Shown one piece after another: positions 8,305-15,000 of a stretch of DNA of 15,000 nucleotides. The stretch is taken from positions 6,756,250 to 6,771,249 of the forward strand of contig CM018906.1 in assembly GCA_009663005.1 (NCBI GenBank). The letters run 5' to 3'. The stretch comes from Actinidia chinensis (taxonomy: Eukaryota > Streptophyta > Magnoliopsida > Ericales > Actinidiaceae). The translations under genes and the position numbers were made by a program. The notes under the pieces were generated by a model. That model made no database searches, was not told where the DNA came from, and was given only the letters and a program-made list of their open reading frames with translations. Numbering within the stretch: the stretch's first letter is position 1; the number at the start of each line of letters is the position of its first letter.

Positions 8305-8500
8305 GTATAATACATGCATTATAATGAAGGATATTCTTCTTTTAAGATATATATTAATTTCACTGATTTACGTGTATTAGCAGTGAGCTAGTCTACTAGT
8401 TCCAACCATGATTTAGCTTTTCCATTCTAGTTCCCCTTTTCAGCAATCACATTGAGTGAGAAGCACTGATCAAAAAGGTGTTATGGGTTATTCTATTCAG

Positions 8501-8651
8501 GCTGTTCTCTTCTGGAATATGGACACACTGCAAACTGAAAGCACCCCAGAAGGACACCAATATTTAATCAGATGTTCGTTTTAGGCCAAATTCAAGTTCA
8601 CTGGCAACAACTTCATTTGACAAGTCTGTGCGATTGTGGGATGCTGCTAAT
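8501..8651 (+). pseudogene. LUH: LUH pseudogene exon, WD40 with 2-nt deletion
   Basis: Starts after ttctattcag. It reads AVLFWNMDTLQTESTPEGHQ and YLI, then loses 2 nt at 8570/8571 (the T of LITDVRF), which puts a stop shortly after in the old frame. The shifted frame continues DVRFRPNSSSLATTSFDKSV and RLWDAAN, a classic blade end, up to a gtactt donor at 8652. Confidence 0.92.
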
Positions 8652-8824
8652 GTACTTGTCTCTGCCCTTTCTTTTATGATTTCTCATAGACCTTGGTATG
8701 GTAACCATATTCGTAATTCTGGCATTTAGAGGCCTTGCTTCTGCTCTTCAAGTGCTAATAATCAGAATAAGCAGTATATCAAATTTGCATTTGGTATTAT
8801 CACCACCACTATCACTGACTGGGC

Positions 8825-8974
8825 TATTGTTTGCATGCATATACAGAGCACACTTCACATGTTATGTCCCTAGATTTCCGTCCCAAGAATAATGATATTT
8901 TCTGTTTTTATGACAGTAACAATGAAATTTGCTATTTGAATATCAGTCCATTCACATGCATTCGCATTTCTAAT
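8825..8974 (+). pseudogene. LUH: LUH pseudogene exon, WD40 blade
   Basis: Fully open. It reads YCLHAYTEHTSHVMSLDFRP, then NNDIFCFYDSNNEICYLNIS and PFTCIRISN. It corresponds to LUH YCLHAFTGHTSHVMSLDFHP and DGNNEIRYWNISPFSCTRIS. The Gly of the blade's GH dipeptide is Glu, and the Trp of RYWN is Leu, so the propeller fold would be weakened. The expected start (a Pro-Ser before YCLHA) and its AG acceptor are blurred (ctgactgggctat). Confidence 0.9.
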
Positions 8975-9059
8975 GTTTTTTTTGTAACTATTTGCTCTTT
9001 TGTATCTCGTATATTTTAAAAATTTTATTGAGTTTGCAATTTAATATCATTTTGTGTAG

Positions 9060-9185
9060 CAAGGAGGAAGCGCTCAGGTGAGTTTCAATTTTCAACCAAT
9101 AACTGGGAATCTACTTGCATCAGCATCAGATAAGGTGGTGTCTATCTTCGATGTAGAAACTGATAGGCAAATTCATACATTTCAG
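9060..9185 (+). pseudogene. LUH: LUH pseudogene exon, WD40 blade
   Basis: 42 open codons after tgtgtag. It reads QGGSAQVSFNFQPITGNLLA, then SASDKVVSIFDVETDRQIHT and FQ before gtttgt. Against LUH (GGSAQVRFQPRIG...LLAAASDKVVSIFDVETDRQTHSFQ) there is a two-codon insertion in the VRF region. Otherwise this is the best-preserved blade. Confidence 0.93.
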
Positions 9186-9238
9186 GTTTGTAATTTTTTA
9201 TAGTATCTGTTGATGATTGTATTCCGCGTGAGATTATG

Positions 9239-9427
9239 CATTCATTTGTTTACCTCTGCTGGGATCTTAATGGAGACTATTTGGGATCTCTGAGTGAGGA
9301 ATAAGTGAAAGTTTGGTCATTAGCCACAGGGGAGTGCATTCATGAGCTTGGTTCCAATGGCAATCAGTTCCGTTCTTGTGTTTTTCATCCCAGTTATTCT
9401 CCCCTTTTGGTGTTTGGCAGATTGCGG
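9239..9427 (+). pseudogene. LUH: LUH pseudogene exon, WD40 blade with premature stop
   Basis: Reads HSFVYLCWDLNGDYLGSLSE, E, then TAA (9302-9304) where LUH has Ser in EESVKVW. It continues [20 protein letters not shown] and [18 protein letters not shown] up to a gtactt donor at 9428. Two codons are missing near the start compared with HSGVVNYLCW. The acceptor is unclear: the preceding intron is only about 50 bp, so part of it has been lost. Confidence 0.92.
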
Positions 9428-10220
9428 GTACTTGCTCTTATCCCTCTTTCATTATTATTATTATTATTTTCTTGGTAAATGAGATTTCATCTCTTTCATT
9501 AGTATTAACCTACTTATTGTGAGCATGATGATGACAAGTGAATGTGACCTACAATTTGTTTTGTAACTCCACTCTTTGTTATGCTGAACCCTATTTCCCA
9601 GCATTCTATAGCATATAGATGAAATGCATCTGTCTGGTCTTTGTCTCATTTCAAACAAATTTACTACATACCAACATGGTGAGGCCACATCATTCTGTTA
9701 CCTTTTTCCGCGAATACTTCCAAGTTCTGAAGGATGACCATGCATTTGTTTCCTCATTTAGAAATAAGCCTTGCATAGATTGGTATGCTTCTTTCTTCCT
9801 CGTGGCACAGTGGTGACTTGCAATGATACACGGGAGAGGGTGGTGGTGGTGGTGGTGGTGGGTGGGTGGGTGAGGCGGAAGGAGGGACCCTTCTTCGGTT
9901 TCAGATTTTTGGCTGGGATGCTCTATTTTATGAGATGATTTCCCACAAATCCATACAGTGAGGCCTTACAATTTTTCTATACCACTTTAATCAAAAGTCC
10001 AAAACGTGGGGTGCTCAAGCTGAATTTTCATTCTTTGTCAAATAAAAATGCTTTATGTTATCATCTCTTTATTATAATAGAACAACTATAAGACACTATA
10101 TATGAGATAGAGTATTTGGCTACTAAAAAACAATGCGTAAATAGAATGTGTAGCTAAAATGAGAATGTTAAGGTATATGAGGGAGAGAGAAAGAGAGAGA
10201 TGAAAACATTCGTGAAATAG
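9428..10220. other. left part of the last LUH intron; simple repeats only
   Basis: No gene seen. It holds an ATT microsatellite (about 9450-9469) and a GGT/GGGT run (9838-9872). A stretch at 9640-9790 is open in one frame but has no family signature. At about 1.5 kb this intron is much longer than the other LUH introns and has probably grown by insertions. Confidence 0.6.
9838..9872. repeat. GGT/GGGT microsatellite
   Basis: A (GGT)n run passing into (GGGT)n on the + strand. Runs of three or more G at its right end could in principle form a G-quadruplex; this is an inference from sequence only. Confidence 0.85.
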
Positions 10221-10380
10221 CAGACATCGCCCCAATTAAGGGTAAGTTTGAGAGAAAACAGACTAAGGTGGTTTGGGCTAATGCTGCTAATCGTTGAGAG
10301 AGCAGAATGAAAAAAAGAAAGAAAGATTCATGTAGTTGACCTAGTTAATTGGGATACAAGGCTTAGTTTCATTTGGTTTA
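10221..10380 (+). mobile_element. decayed RTE-type LINE, 3' end
   Basis: At 10221-10275 a frame reads DIAPIKGKFERKQTKVVWAN, resembling the end of RTE-type ORFs (of the form GVAPIEEKMRENRLRWFGHV) with changes. About 50 bp further on, attcatgtagttgacctag and ttgggatacaaggcttagtt match the conserved 3' tail, of the form attcatgtagccgacccc then tgggataaggcttagttg. The spacing and order are right for one degraded element. The call is from memory of the consensus and needs a repeat-library match. Confidence 0.5.
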
Positions 10381-10467
10381 TAGTCAAGTCGACCTAAATG
10401 ACAAGGGCTGATGTAGTAAGAAAGTATATAAAATTATTGAATCTAAGTGAACATTATAGCCCTCTAT

Positions 10468-10545
10468 AGAAAAGAATGGCGAAGAAGGATTCACGTAGCC
10501 GACGCCAAGGGACACAAGGCTTAATTTGATTTGGTTTAGAGTCAA
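10468..10545 (+). mobile_element. second decayed RTE-type LINE tail
   Basis: Contains gaatggcgaagaaggattca, cgtagccgacgcc and acacaaggcttaatttg, a second copy of the tail at 10325-10370 about 150 bp further on. It may be an independent short insertion or a local duplication. Confidence 0.5.
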
Positions 10546-10973
10546 GTTGATCAATTAACCAGGGGAAAAGGGCTTCATTTTATTTAATCATTCAGATAAT
10601 ACTGATGAGGTCAAAATTCTTTTGTCGGTATCAAAGTGGAATGAATTTTATCTATCACCTATTTGTTTTAGTATTTTATGGACAATTTCACCTACCATTT
10701 CTGGTTTTCTGGTTACACAGAACAAAGATAACGAAGAAGAATTTCAGATAAAAAAAGCTAACAAAACCCCAAGCTCTTACGCTCTTTAGATTCTCTGCTT
10801 TCTGGGCTGCTTCTCTCTGTCTTCGTTCACTTGTTTCTTTCATCATTAAAAAATGGTCAATTTATTTGTCCCCACCTGTGATAACCTTTTGTCTCTTAAG
10901 CCTAGTCAACATGTAGGGTGGTGTCATGGTTGCATAGTTTTTTAGGCCGAACTTGCTATGACTTTATCATTGG
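10546..10973. other. right part of the last LUH intron; no gene seen
   Basis: T-rich sequence with a pyrimidine-rich part at about 10795-10845 (ttctctgctttctgggctgc and following). The acceptor of the last LUH exon is not clear: the bases before the coding match read cattggtctt, with no AG close by. Confidence 0.5.
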
Positions 10974-11115
10974 TCTTTTGAGCTCTGGAACATGGCTGAG
11001 AATAAGAGCATGACAGTGCCAGCACATGAGAACATAATAGCTGCTTTGGCGCAGTCATTTGTCATGGGAACAATTGTGTCAAGTCATAACTCTGTAGAGA
11101 GAGTTATAGAAATAA
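10974..11115 (+). pseudogene. LUH: LUH pseudogene, last exon
   Basis: Reads FELWNMAENKSMTVPAHENI, then IAALAQSFVMGTIVSSHNSV, matching the LUH C-terminus SLELWNMAENKSMT-PAHENIIAALAQS...ASASHD-SVK-WK. Ala-Ser and Asp of ASASHD are lost. After SVER the frame shifts: one frame over, 11104-11115 reads tta tag aaa taa, the likely remains of Leu-Trp-Lys-stop with the Trp turned into a stop. In the old frame the reading runs on to about 11252 without a normal end. Confidence 0.9.
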
Positions 11116-11779
11116 GTTCACACCGTCGGCGACAATACACCATCTCCTTTGAGCTGCTAGCATTACTTCCACCAGCGCAAGGTATTAGTACTTCATATTG
11201 CAGGGTTCTTGTATATGTTGTAATAAGTTTATTGTTCTATATGATAGTTTAAGACACATTTCAATTTTAGCGTTTTTATTTGTTGAAGCTGGTCAGAATC
11301 TGTAAACAAAGGGAGTGGGTTGTTTAGTTAAAAAAAGGTCAAAAAGTGGTTATATCTTGAATACTAATAGTTCCATGATTGCAGAATTTTATTCTTCTGC
11401 CAATTTTACTAGTACAGTGGAGTGAATAGTAAAAGTCGTTTGCTTAGTGAGAAATGAATAATTATCTTGTAAGAAACACTCATTTTGTATTGGTTATGGC
11501 CATCGGTTAGGCCATATTTGGCTTCACTCTAGCCAACTCTACTGAGCTTTGTTGAAGAGGTGGTGCCGTAGCCTTCTATAGGACGTGTAGCAGATAGTGC
11601 AATATCTGTTTGTTATGAGCTCTAAATTCTGTTGGTCCGAGATTGTTTATGGGCATTCAGTCTAAAATTTTTGTAGGCTTAGTCTGTATATGAGGGTTGT
11701 CATCTGAGACCGGACCTTCAGGTGAAGACTCTGAATTCTAAGTCCATGGCTTCCAAAATGGAGTAAATATTGGGTAAAA
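11116..11779. other. LUH 3'UTR-like region, no gene seen
   Basis: Follows directly after the LUH end. It contains a frame open to 11252 (run-on from the last exon) and otherwise stop-rich sequence. Position alone suggests former 3' untranslated and downstream DNA. The right limit of the LUH-derived segment cannot be set from sequence alone. Confidence 0.4.
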
Positions 11780-11816
11780 TGGTAATACTACTTTGAATTA
11801 CATGGTAGTATTACCA
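11780..11816. repeat. perfect 12-bp inverted repeat (hairpin)
   Basis: tggtaatactac at 11780-11791 pairs perfectly with gtagtattacca at 11805-11816 around a 13-nt loop. Just right of it gatattact is repeated in tandem (11832-11849). It could be the core of a small MITE, but no flanking target duplication was identified. Confidence 0.85.
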
Positions 11817-12303
11817 ACCAATGATAAATATGATATTACTGATATTACTGTAAGGCTTCGCACATTGTTTAGCCTTTCTTTTCAATTTGAGACGTTGCAG
11901 TAAGACCTCTTGAAAGATTCTTAAACAAGACTAACATTATGAGACGGGGGAACATAATTTTTAGTCTTTCTTTTCAATTGGAAATGTCACTATACGAGTA
12001 TACTCTTTGAGTTTAGCATTTTATTGAGGTAATTGACTAATACATCACTAGACATATAATGAGAATTGTAATTCACTAATACATCATTAGGACTAACTTG
12101 AATCACCTGACCACCAATGACCAGGTCCTCAATCACACAATGTCTCTCTCTTTTTGTTTGTTTCTCTATCTCAGATATCTGGGTTAGGTTTCTGATTCGA
12201 TTATTGAGGCTCAGTTTGGAAAATCGGGCATTGGTTGGTTGGGTTGTCTTCAACACTCTCAAGACTTAGCCCTCTGCAATCAATTGAAGGCAATCGATCT
12301 CTC
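11817..12303. other. no gene seen; short imperfect direct repeats
   Basis: Holds two imperfect direct repeats: actaatacatcactag near 12036 against actaatacatcattag near 12075 (period 39), and tttcttttcaattt near 11876 against tttcttttcaattg near 11967. Right of 12100 the sequence becomes CT-rich, like a plant 5' leader. No coding match was seen. Confidence 0.5.
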
Positions 12304-12566
12304 CAACATCTTCTTTCAGTTTTTCTCTTTTTTCCTCTTTGATTAGATCGAAAGAAATTATACTTTTGAGTCTTTGTTTTCCAATCTGATTGAATCTTGC
12401 TTTCCAATATCTTCCTAAACGAGAGCCACTGACCACCGCCTCAGGGCCCTCAATTGGCACCAAGTCTCTCTCAGTTATCTTATCTCTCGATTAGGACCAT
12501 CACTAACTCGAATCCCCAAATCACCACCAATCACTGCCTCAAGGCCCTCAGGTCTGTCCCCCCCCC

Positions 12567-12633
<67 letters not shown>

Positions 12634-12828
12634 GTGTTTGTATTTCAGATTCAATTCTTGTGTCTTCTTCTCCGGTGCATACTTCTTTATATTTTCCTCT
12701 TGGGTATAGTTCTCTCACTCGATTTATGTGTTGTGTGTTTATGGTTTTTCAACATCTTCTTTCTTGTCTTTGCCCTTCATTAGATTGAAAGAAGTAAAAC
12801 TTTTGAGTCTTTATTTTCAATCTAATTA
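12304..12828. repeat. pair of 80-90-bp direct repeats around a microsatellite
   Basis: 12304-12392 and 12750-12828 share caacatcttcttt, a gattagat/cattagat core followed by gaaagaa, and acttttgagtctttgtttt/ttatttt ending in ccaatctgatt/caatctaatt. A smaller pair nearby, caccgcctcagggccctca (about 12433) and cactgcctcaaggccctca (about 12532), has a period close to 100 bp. Nothing coding was recognised; the region looks like CT-rich leader or retroelement UTR. Confidence 0.75.
12558..12633. repeat. compound microsatellite (C)20-(CT)n-(TA)n
   Basis: Twenty C bases at 12558-12577, then about twelve CT units, then about fifteen TA units. Such long pure runs are polymorphic, and the homopolymer length may be a sequencing artefact. 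Confidence 0.95.
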
Positions 12829-13031
12829 CAAAACCCACTTGCTGATTACTGATATGGTAGTTTTCTGTGTTGGTGCTGTTGAAACTCCTTTTGTTTTTCA
12901 CTCGTGCATACTTCACTAGATTGTGGCATCTCAATTTGTTAAATAATGTAAAAAAAAAAATCTGTAAAATTTCCATGTGTGATGAGAAGATAAACCTCAT
13001 TATTTAATTTGTTGTATTTTTCGTTAGATTG
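12829..13031. other. no gene seen
   Basis: AT-rich spacer with an A-run at about 12950-12960 before repeat B copy 2. No coding similarity was seen. Confidence 0.5.
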
Positions 13032-13986
13032 GATTCGGATACAAATGACTGAGGAGATAACATTTTTAGTTTGGTTCGAACCTTTTAGCTGTCTATTAGG
13101 ACCCCCGTAGCCAAATCAATCCACCACGCGCACTTAATACAAAATGTTAAAAATCATCATTCTTTGACTTCCTGGTCATCTAGTTTGCTTAATTATAAAT
13201 TTAACTGAATTGATGTCTACAACGTTTAGGGAATGCAGATCCAACCATCCTATGTTAGGTTTGCATCCATCCATATATAGTTTATTATATTTTTGCATTT
13301 TCTTTTTATTTTTCAGATCTATTTAAGGAATTGAACTTCTATTCCTATGGTTTCTTGTTGGGTCCAACCTGGTCTAAGAGGGGCCGCCACAACTGTTGAC
13401 ATAGGAGTGCATCTTATGTCATTTTCCCTTTTCTTCCTCCTCGCTTTTCTCCCAATGGGCAGGGTTCCAAATTTGGTGTGTCATTTTCTCCTAAATATAG
13501 GTATATATTTTATTGCAGTCTTCCGTTCCTTTAGTATTGTTTTGTCACTTTTCATCTTACAAGGTTTTTATGTGTCTATAATTAGTGGACAAATAACAAA
13601 GTGGTTTCTATAATGTCTTGCATTGGTTATGTTGTTTATGTCATTTACTTTTCTCTAGATGAGACATGGTCTTCCTCATTTTTGAGATCAATTTAACTTA
13701 ATTTTTCTCTTTTTAGGTATGATATCAAGGGAATGCAGAACTTGCTCTTGCTATGTGCCCTGCTGAATCTTTTGTACTCTCTGGAGCTTTGTAACTTCTT
13801 GTCGCAATTTTAGTTTTTTTTTTGATATTTCAATCCTCAAATTCTTGTTCAAACTGTTAACACTTTTTGAAATGTCAACAAAGATACGAGTTGTTTATCA
13901 AAACGAAGTTAACTAAAAGCAGTTGTTTGTTTGACTCACATATGCCTTTTCTTATTAAAGGTTTGGAATGTCAATGATAGCTTATT
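13032..13986. repeat. dispersed repeat B, copy 2, with 472-bp extra segment
   Basis: Same-orientation counterpart of 1965-2458. The two arms (13032-13395 and 13868-13986) match copy 1; the segment between them (13396-13867) is absent from copy 1, where 26 other bases stand instead. The extra segment carries an FVE-like exon with splice-like edges. Either the exon-bearing segment inserted here, or copy 1 lost it. Arm one also differs by a 35-bp extra piece near 13214-13250. Confidence 0.85.
13717..13787 (+). pseudogene. FVE: FVE/MSI4-type WD40 protein, single-exon fragment
   Basis: FVE (MSI4) is a nuclear RbAp48-type WD40 histone-binding protein of the autonomous flowering pathway. After a T-rich tract ending tttttag, the frame at 13732-13785 reads NAELALAMCPAESFVLSG, matching the family segment DNAEFALAMCPTEPFVLSGG that precedes KDKSVVLW. 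Immediately after, the reading ends (ALstop) and the KDKSVVLW part is missing, which fits either an exon end with a decayed donor or a truncation. Only about 20 residues match, but the string is unusual enough to be convincing. No other FVE exon was found in the window. Confidence 0.7.
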
Positions 13987-14505
13987 TATCCTTTTAGCAA
14001 TCTGTAGTCTTTGTCAAATTTCATTATTTATTATTGTATTCTGATACTATGTTTCTGCATGCAATAATTTTAGTAGGATGTTTGGTCTTGGACAACTTCT
14101 CATATCTTTAAGCATCTGTAGTTTGTTGTTCTCGACGCGACTGTTGTTGCTTATGTTCTTTTTTTCTGAAGGGGATTGAGTTAGTTAATCCACAAATTCA
14201 GTTCTAATTTCTAATTGAGTAGGTTTTTGTGCTAGGGAGGGACATGTCTGTTTGTGAAGTACACAAGATCTTGTATCCACATTGACCACAGATGCAACCA
14301 CCAAGTCTCCAGTTTCACAAGACAGAATTCTCTGCTGCTTCAAAGATACGTATTTCTTTCCACCATTTCTGGGAAACATTAATTCTGATTTTAAAACCAG
14401 ACAGAAAGTAATGCTTCAACTTGTAAACATTGTTTGGCCTTAAGTGTTCATTGCTTGTTTATTATCAAACTTCAACTTGAGTTTGTTTGGATGCTTATAC
14501 ATTAG
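13987..14505. other. no gene seen
   Basis: T-rich sequence between repeat B copy 2 and the LIP1-like exons. A reverse-strand frame (14379-14185) is open for 64 codons but has no recognised motif. The G1 (P-loop) exon expected upstream in a LIP1 gene (GDSGVGKTSL) was looked for and not found. Confidence 0.5.
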
Positions 14506-14756
14506 CTATGTTCATTGCTAACCCTCCTCAAACAATTGGACGTACAGTTGATATGAACGTAAGACTCAACTTTCCTTTGCTCTTGTAGGTTTCTTTGCTG
14601 TTTATTGAATCCCCATAAAATGTCTTTCCTTTTCTATGCAGCACACAACTTATGGGAGTTCTGGTAGCTCTTAAAATAGCATCAAAGGTGATATGAAAGG
14701 TATTTCTTTGTTGAAGTTTGGGATGTGTCAGGACATGAGCGATACAAAGATTGCAG
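14506..14756 (+). pseudogene. LIP1: LIP1-type small GTPase, two exons with stop and frameshift
   Basis: LIP1 (LIGHT INSENSITIVE PERIOD1) is a plant-specific atypical Rab-like GTPase affecting the circadian clock. The first exon piece (14506-14558) reads FIANPPQTIGRTVDMN before gtaaga; the family has IARPPQTIGCTVGVK, the switch I region. The second (14642-14756) starts after tatgcag and reads HTTYGSSGSS, then TAA at 14672-14674, NSIKGDMK, a 1-nt frameshift, and YFFVEVWDVSGHERYKDC ending at a gtctga donor. WDVSGHERYKDCR is the G3/switch II motif typical of LIP1. The P-loop exon and the downstream exon beginning SLFYSQINGVIF are not in the window; the latter might lie to the right. Confidence 0.85.
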
Positions 14757-15000
14757 GTCTGAAACCTCCATCAGTAAATTTAATATTTGTTCAGGAATTG
14801 CAACCAATTTTTCACACTTGGTAATGCATGACACCAAGTTACATACTGTCTCTTCGCCTGCCTGATTTATTGGCAGTGTCTTATACTTGCATTGACAATG
14901 CACTGTATGTATGCCATTCAACAGTTTTGATGATACCTTCTCTCTCTCTCTGCGTTTTTTTTTGCGTGCGCGCGCAAGCGTCTGTGGTCCTTTTAATATT
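14757..15000. other. post-exon sequence with low-complexity tract
   Basis: No coding match was seen. It has the position of a LIP1 intron, but the next exon is not present before the window end. A (TC)n run near 14938-14951, a T9 run and a gcgtgcgcgcgc stretch up to about 14976 form a low-complexity tract. GC alternation of this kind can adopt Z-DNA in principle. Confidence 0.5.

Larger units (their letters stand above)
3516..11115 (+). pseudogene. LUH: LEUNIG_HOMOLOG (LUH) transcriptional corepressor, unprocessed 5'-truncated pseudogene
   Basis: LUG/LUH proteins are Groucho/Tup1-type nuclear corepressors that act with SEUSS. They carry an N-terminal LisH/LUFS region, a glutamine-rich middle and seven C-terminal WD40 repeats. 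Eleven exons (one partly duplicated) can be followed in family order: middle region, Q-rich segment, RKRKQHSSSGPANS, NVESFLSHD, then WD40 blades to the C-terminal end. Most splice sites are still visible, so this is a DNA-level copy, not a retrocopy. LisH/LUFS exons are absent. Lesions include TGA at 3663-3665, TAG at 3738-3740, TAA at 9302-9304, a 1-nt loss near 3849, a 2-nt loss at 8570/8571, a mutated acceptor at 5077-5078, a 2.2-kb insertion at 5907, and a displaced end of frame near 11100. The match is closer to LUH than LUG (for example GLPRGSLNAKDGQ and TASSLQHVNS). It cannot make a full protein. Confidence 0.9.

Noticed and set aside
9619..9816. 65-codon + strand frame in the last LUH intron
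   Set aside because: Low-information sequence without domain motifs; lies inside a decayed intron.
3516..11115. A functional LUH gene
   Set aside because: Three in-frame stops in well-aligned exons, several frameshifts, damaged acceptors, a 2.2-kb insertion in an exon and no LisH/LUFS exons.
12454..12783. 109-codon frame across the microsatellite
   Set aside because: It is open because the C, CT and TA runs encode Pro, Leu/Ser and Ile/Tyr repeats; an artefact of simple sequence.
1965..13986. Repeat B copies as the two LTRs of one 12-kb retrotransposon
   Set aside because: No TG...CA ends, primer-binding site, polypurine tract or gag-pol sequence was found between them, and the copies differ by a 472-bp segment and many indels.
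14185..14379. Reverse-strand 64-codon frame as a gene
   Set aside because: No motif, start context or splice signals; length is within chance expectation.
1..15000. Clear Helitron termini (TC 5' end, hairpin plus CTRR 3' end)
   Set aside because: Several ctag strings exist (for example near 8391 and 11409) but none has a convincing GC-rich hairpin just before it, and no matching 5' end was recognised by eye.
1..15000. CRISPR array, tRNA or rRNA genes
   Set aside because: No regular short repeats with spacers, no cloverleaf with a TTCGA-type T arm, and no rRNA-like conserved blocks were seen on reading.

Overview
The window is nuclear DNA of a flowering plant, most likely a eudicot. It is AT-rich, full of GT-AG introns with T-rich acceptors, microsatellites and retroelement debris, and every recognisable protein fragment matches a plant gene family. 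I see no intact gene, rRNA, tRNA, CRISPR array or bacterial feature. All gene identifications come from reading the translations against remembered families; no database search was made.

The window is a mosaic of broken, intron-containing pieces of at least four unrelated plant genes, all on the + strand. From left to right: repeat A copy 1 (271-804); an unassigned but clean exon-like block (1065-1241); repeat B copy 1 (1965-2458); one exon of an ABCF2/ABCF5-type ABC protein (2957-3298), broken by two frameshifts; and then a long unprocessed LEUNIG_HOMOLOG (LUH) pseudogene (about 3516-11115). The LUH copy covers the middle glutamine-rich region through the last WD40 repeat but lacks the N-terminal LisH/LUFS region. 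It carries at least three in-frame stops, several frameshifts and damaged splice sites.

The LUH copy is interrupted in the exon that opens the WD40 region. A 2.2-kb insert (5907-8107) is flanked by two copies of the same 175-bp intron-plus-exon segment. The insert holds a second ABCF-type exon (6458-6562, the protein's C-terminal charged tail), a local tandem duplication, repeat A copy 2 and a hydrophobic, adenine-poor reading frame. LUH introns also hold decayed tails resembling RTE-type LINEs.

Right of LUH come 3'UTR-like sequence, a small perfect hairpin, a CT/TA compound microsatellite, repeat B copy 2 (13032-13986) with a short FVE/MSI4 WD40 exon in its extra segment, and at the right edge two exons of a LIP1-like small GTPase with a stop and a frameshift.

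The pieces do not work together as a pathway. The arrangement (several host genes, introns kept, one orientation, interleaved pieces of one gene) is what a gene-capturing transposon such as a Helitron or Pack-MULE can produce, or else repeated segmental duplication. I could not find transposon ends that would decide between these.
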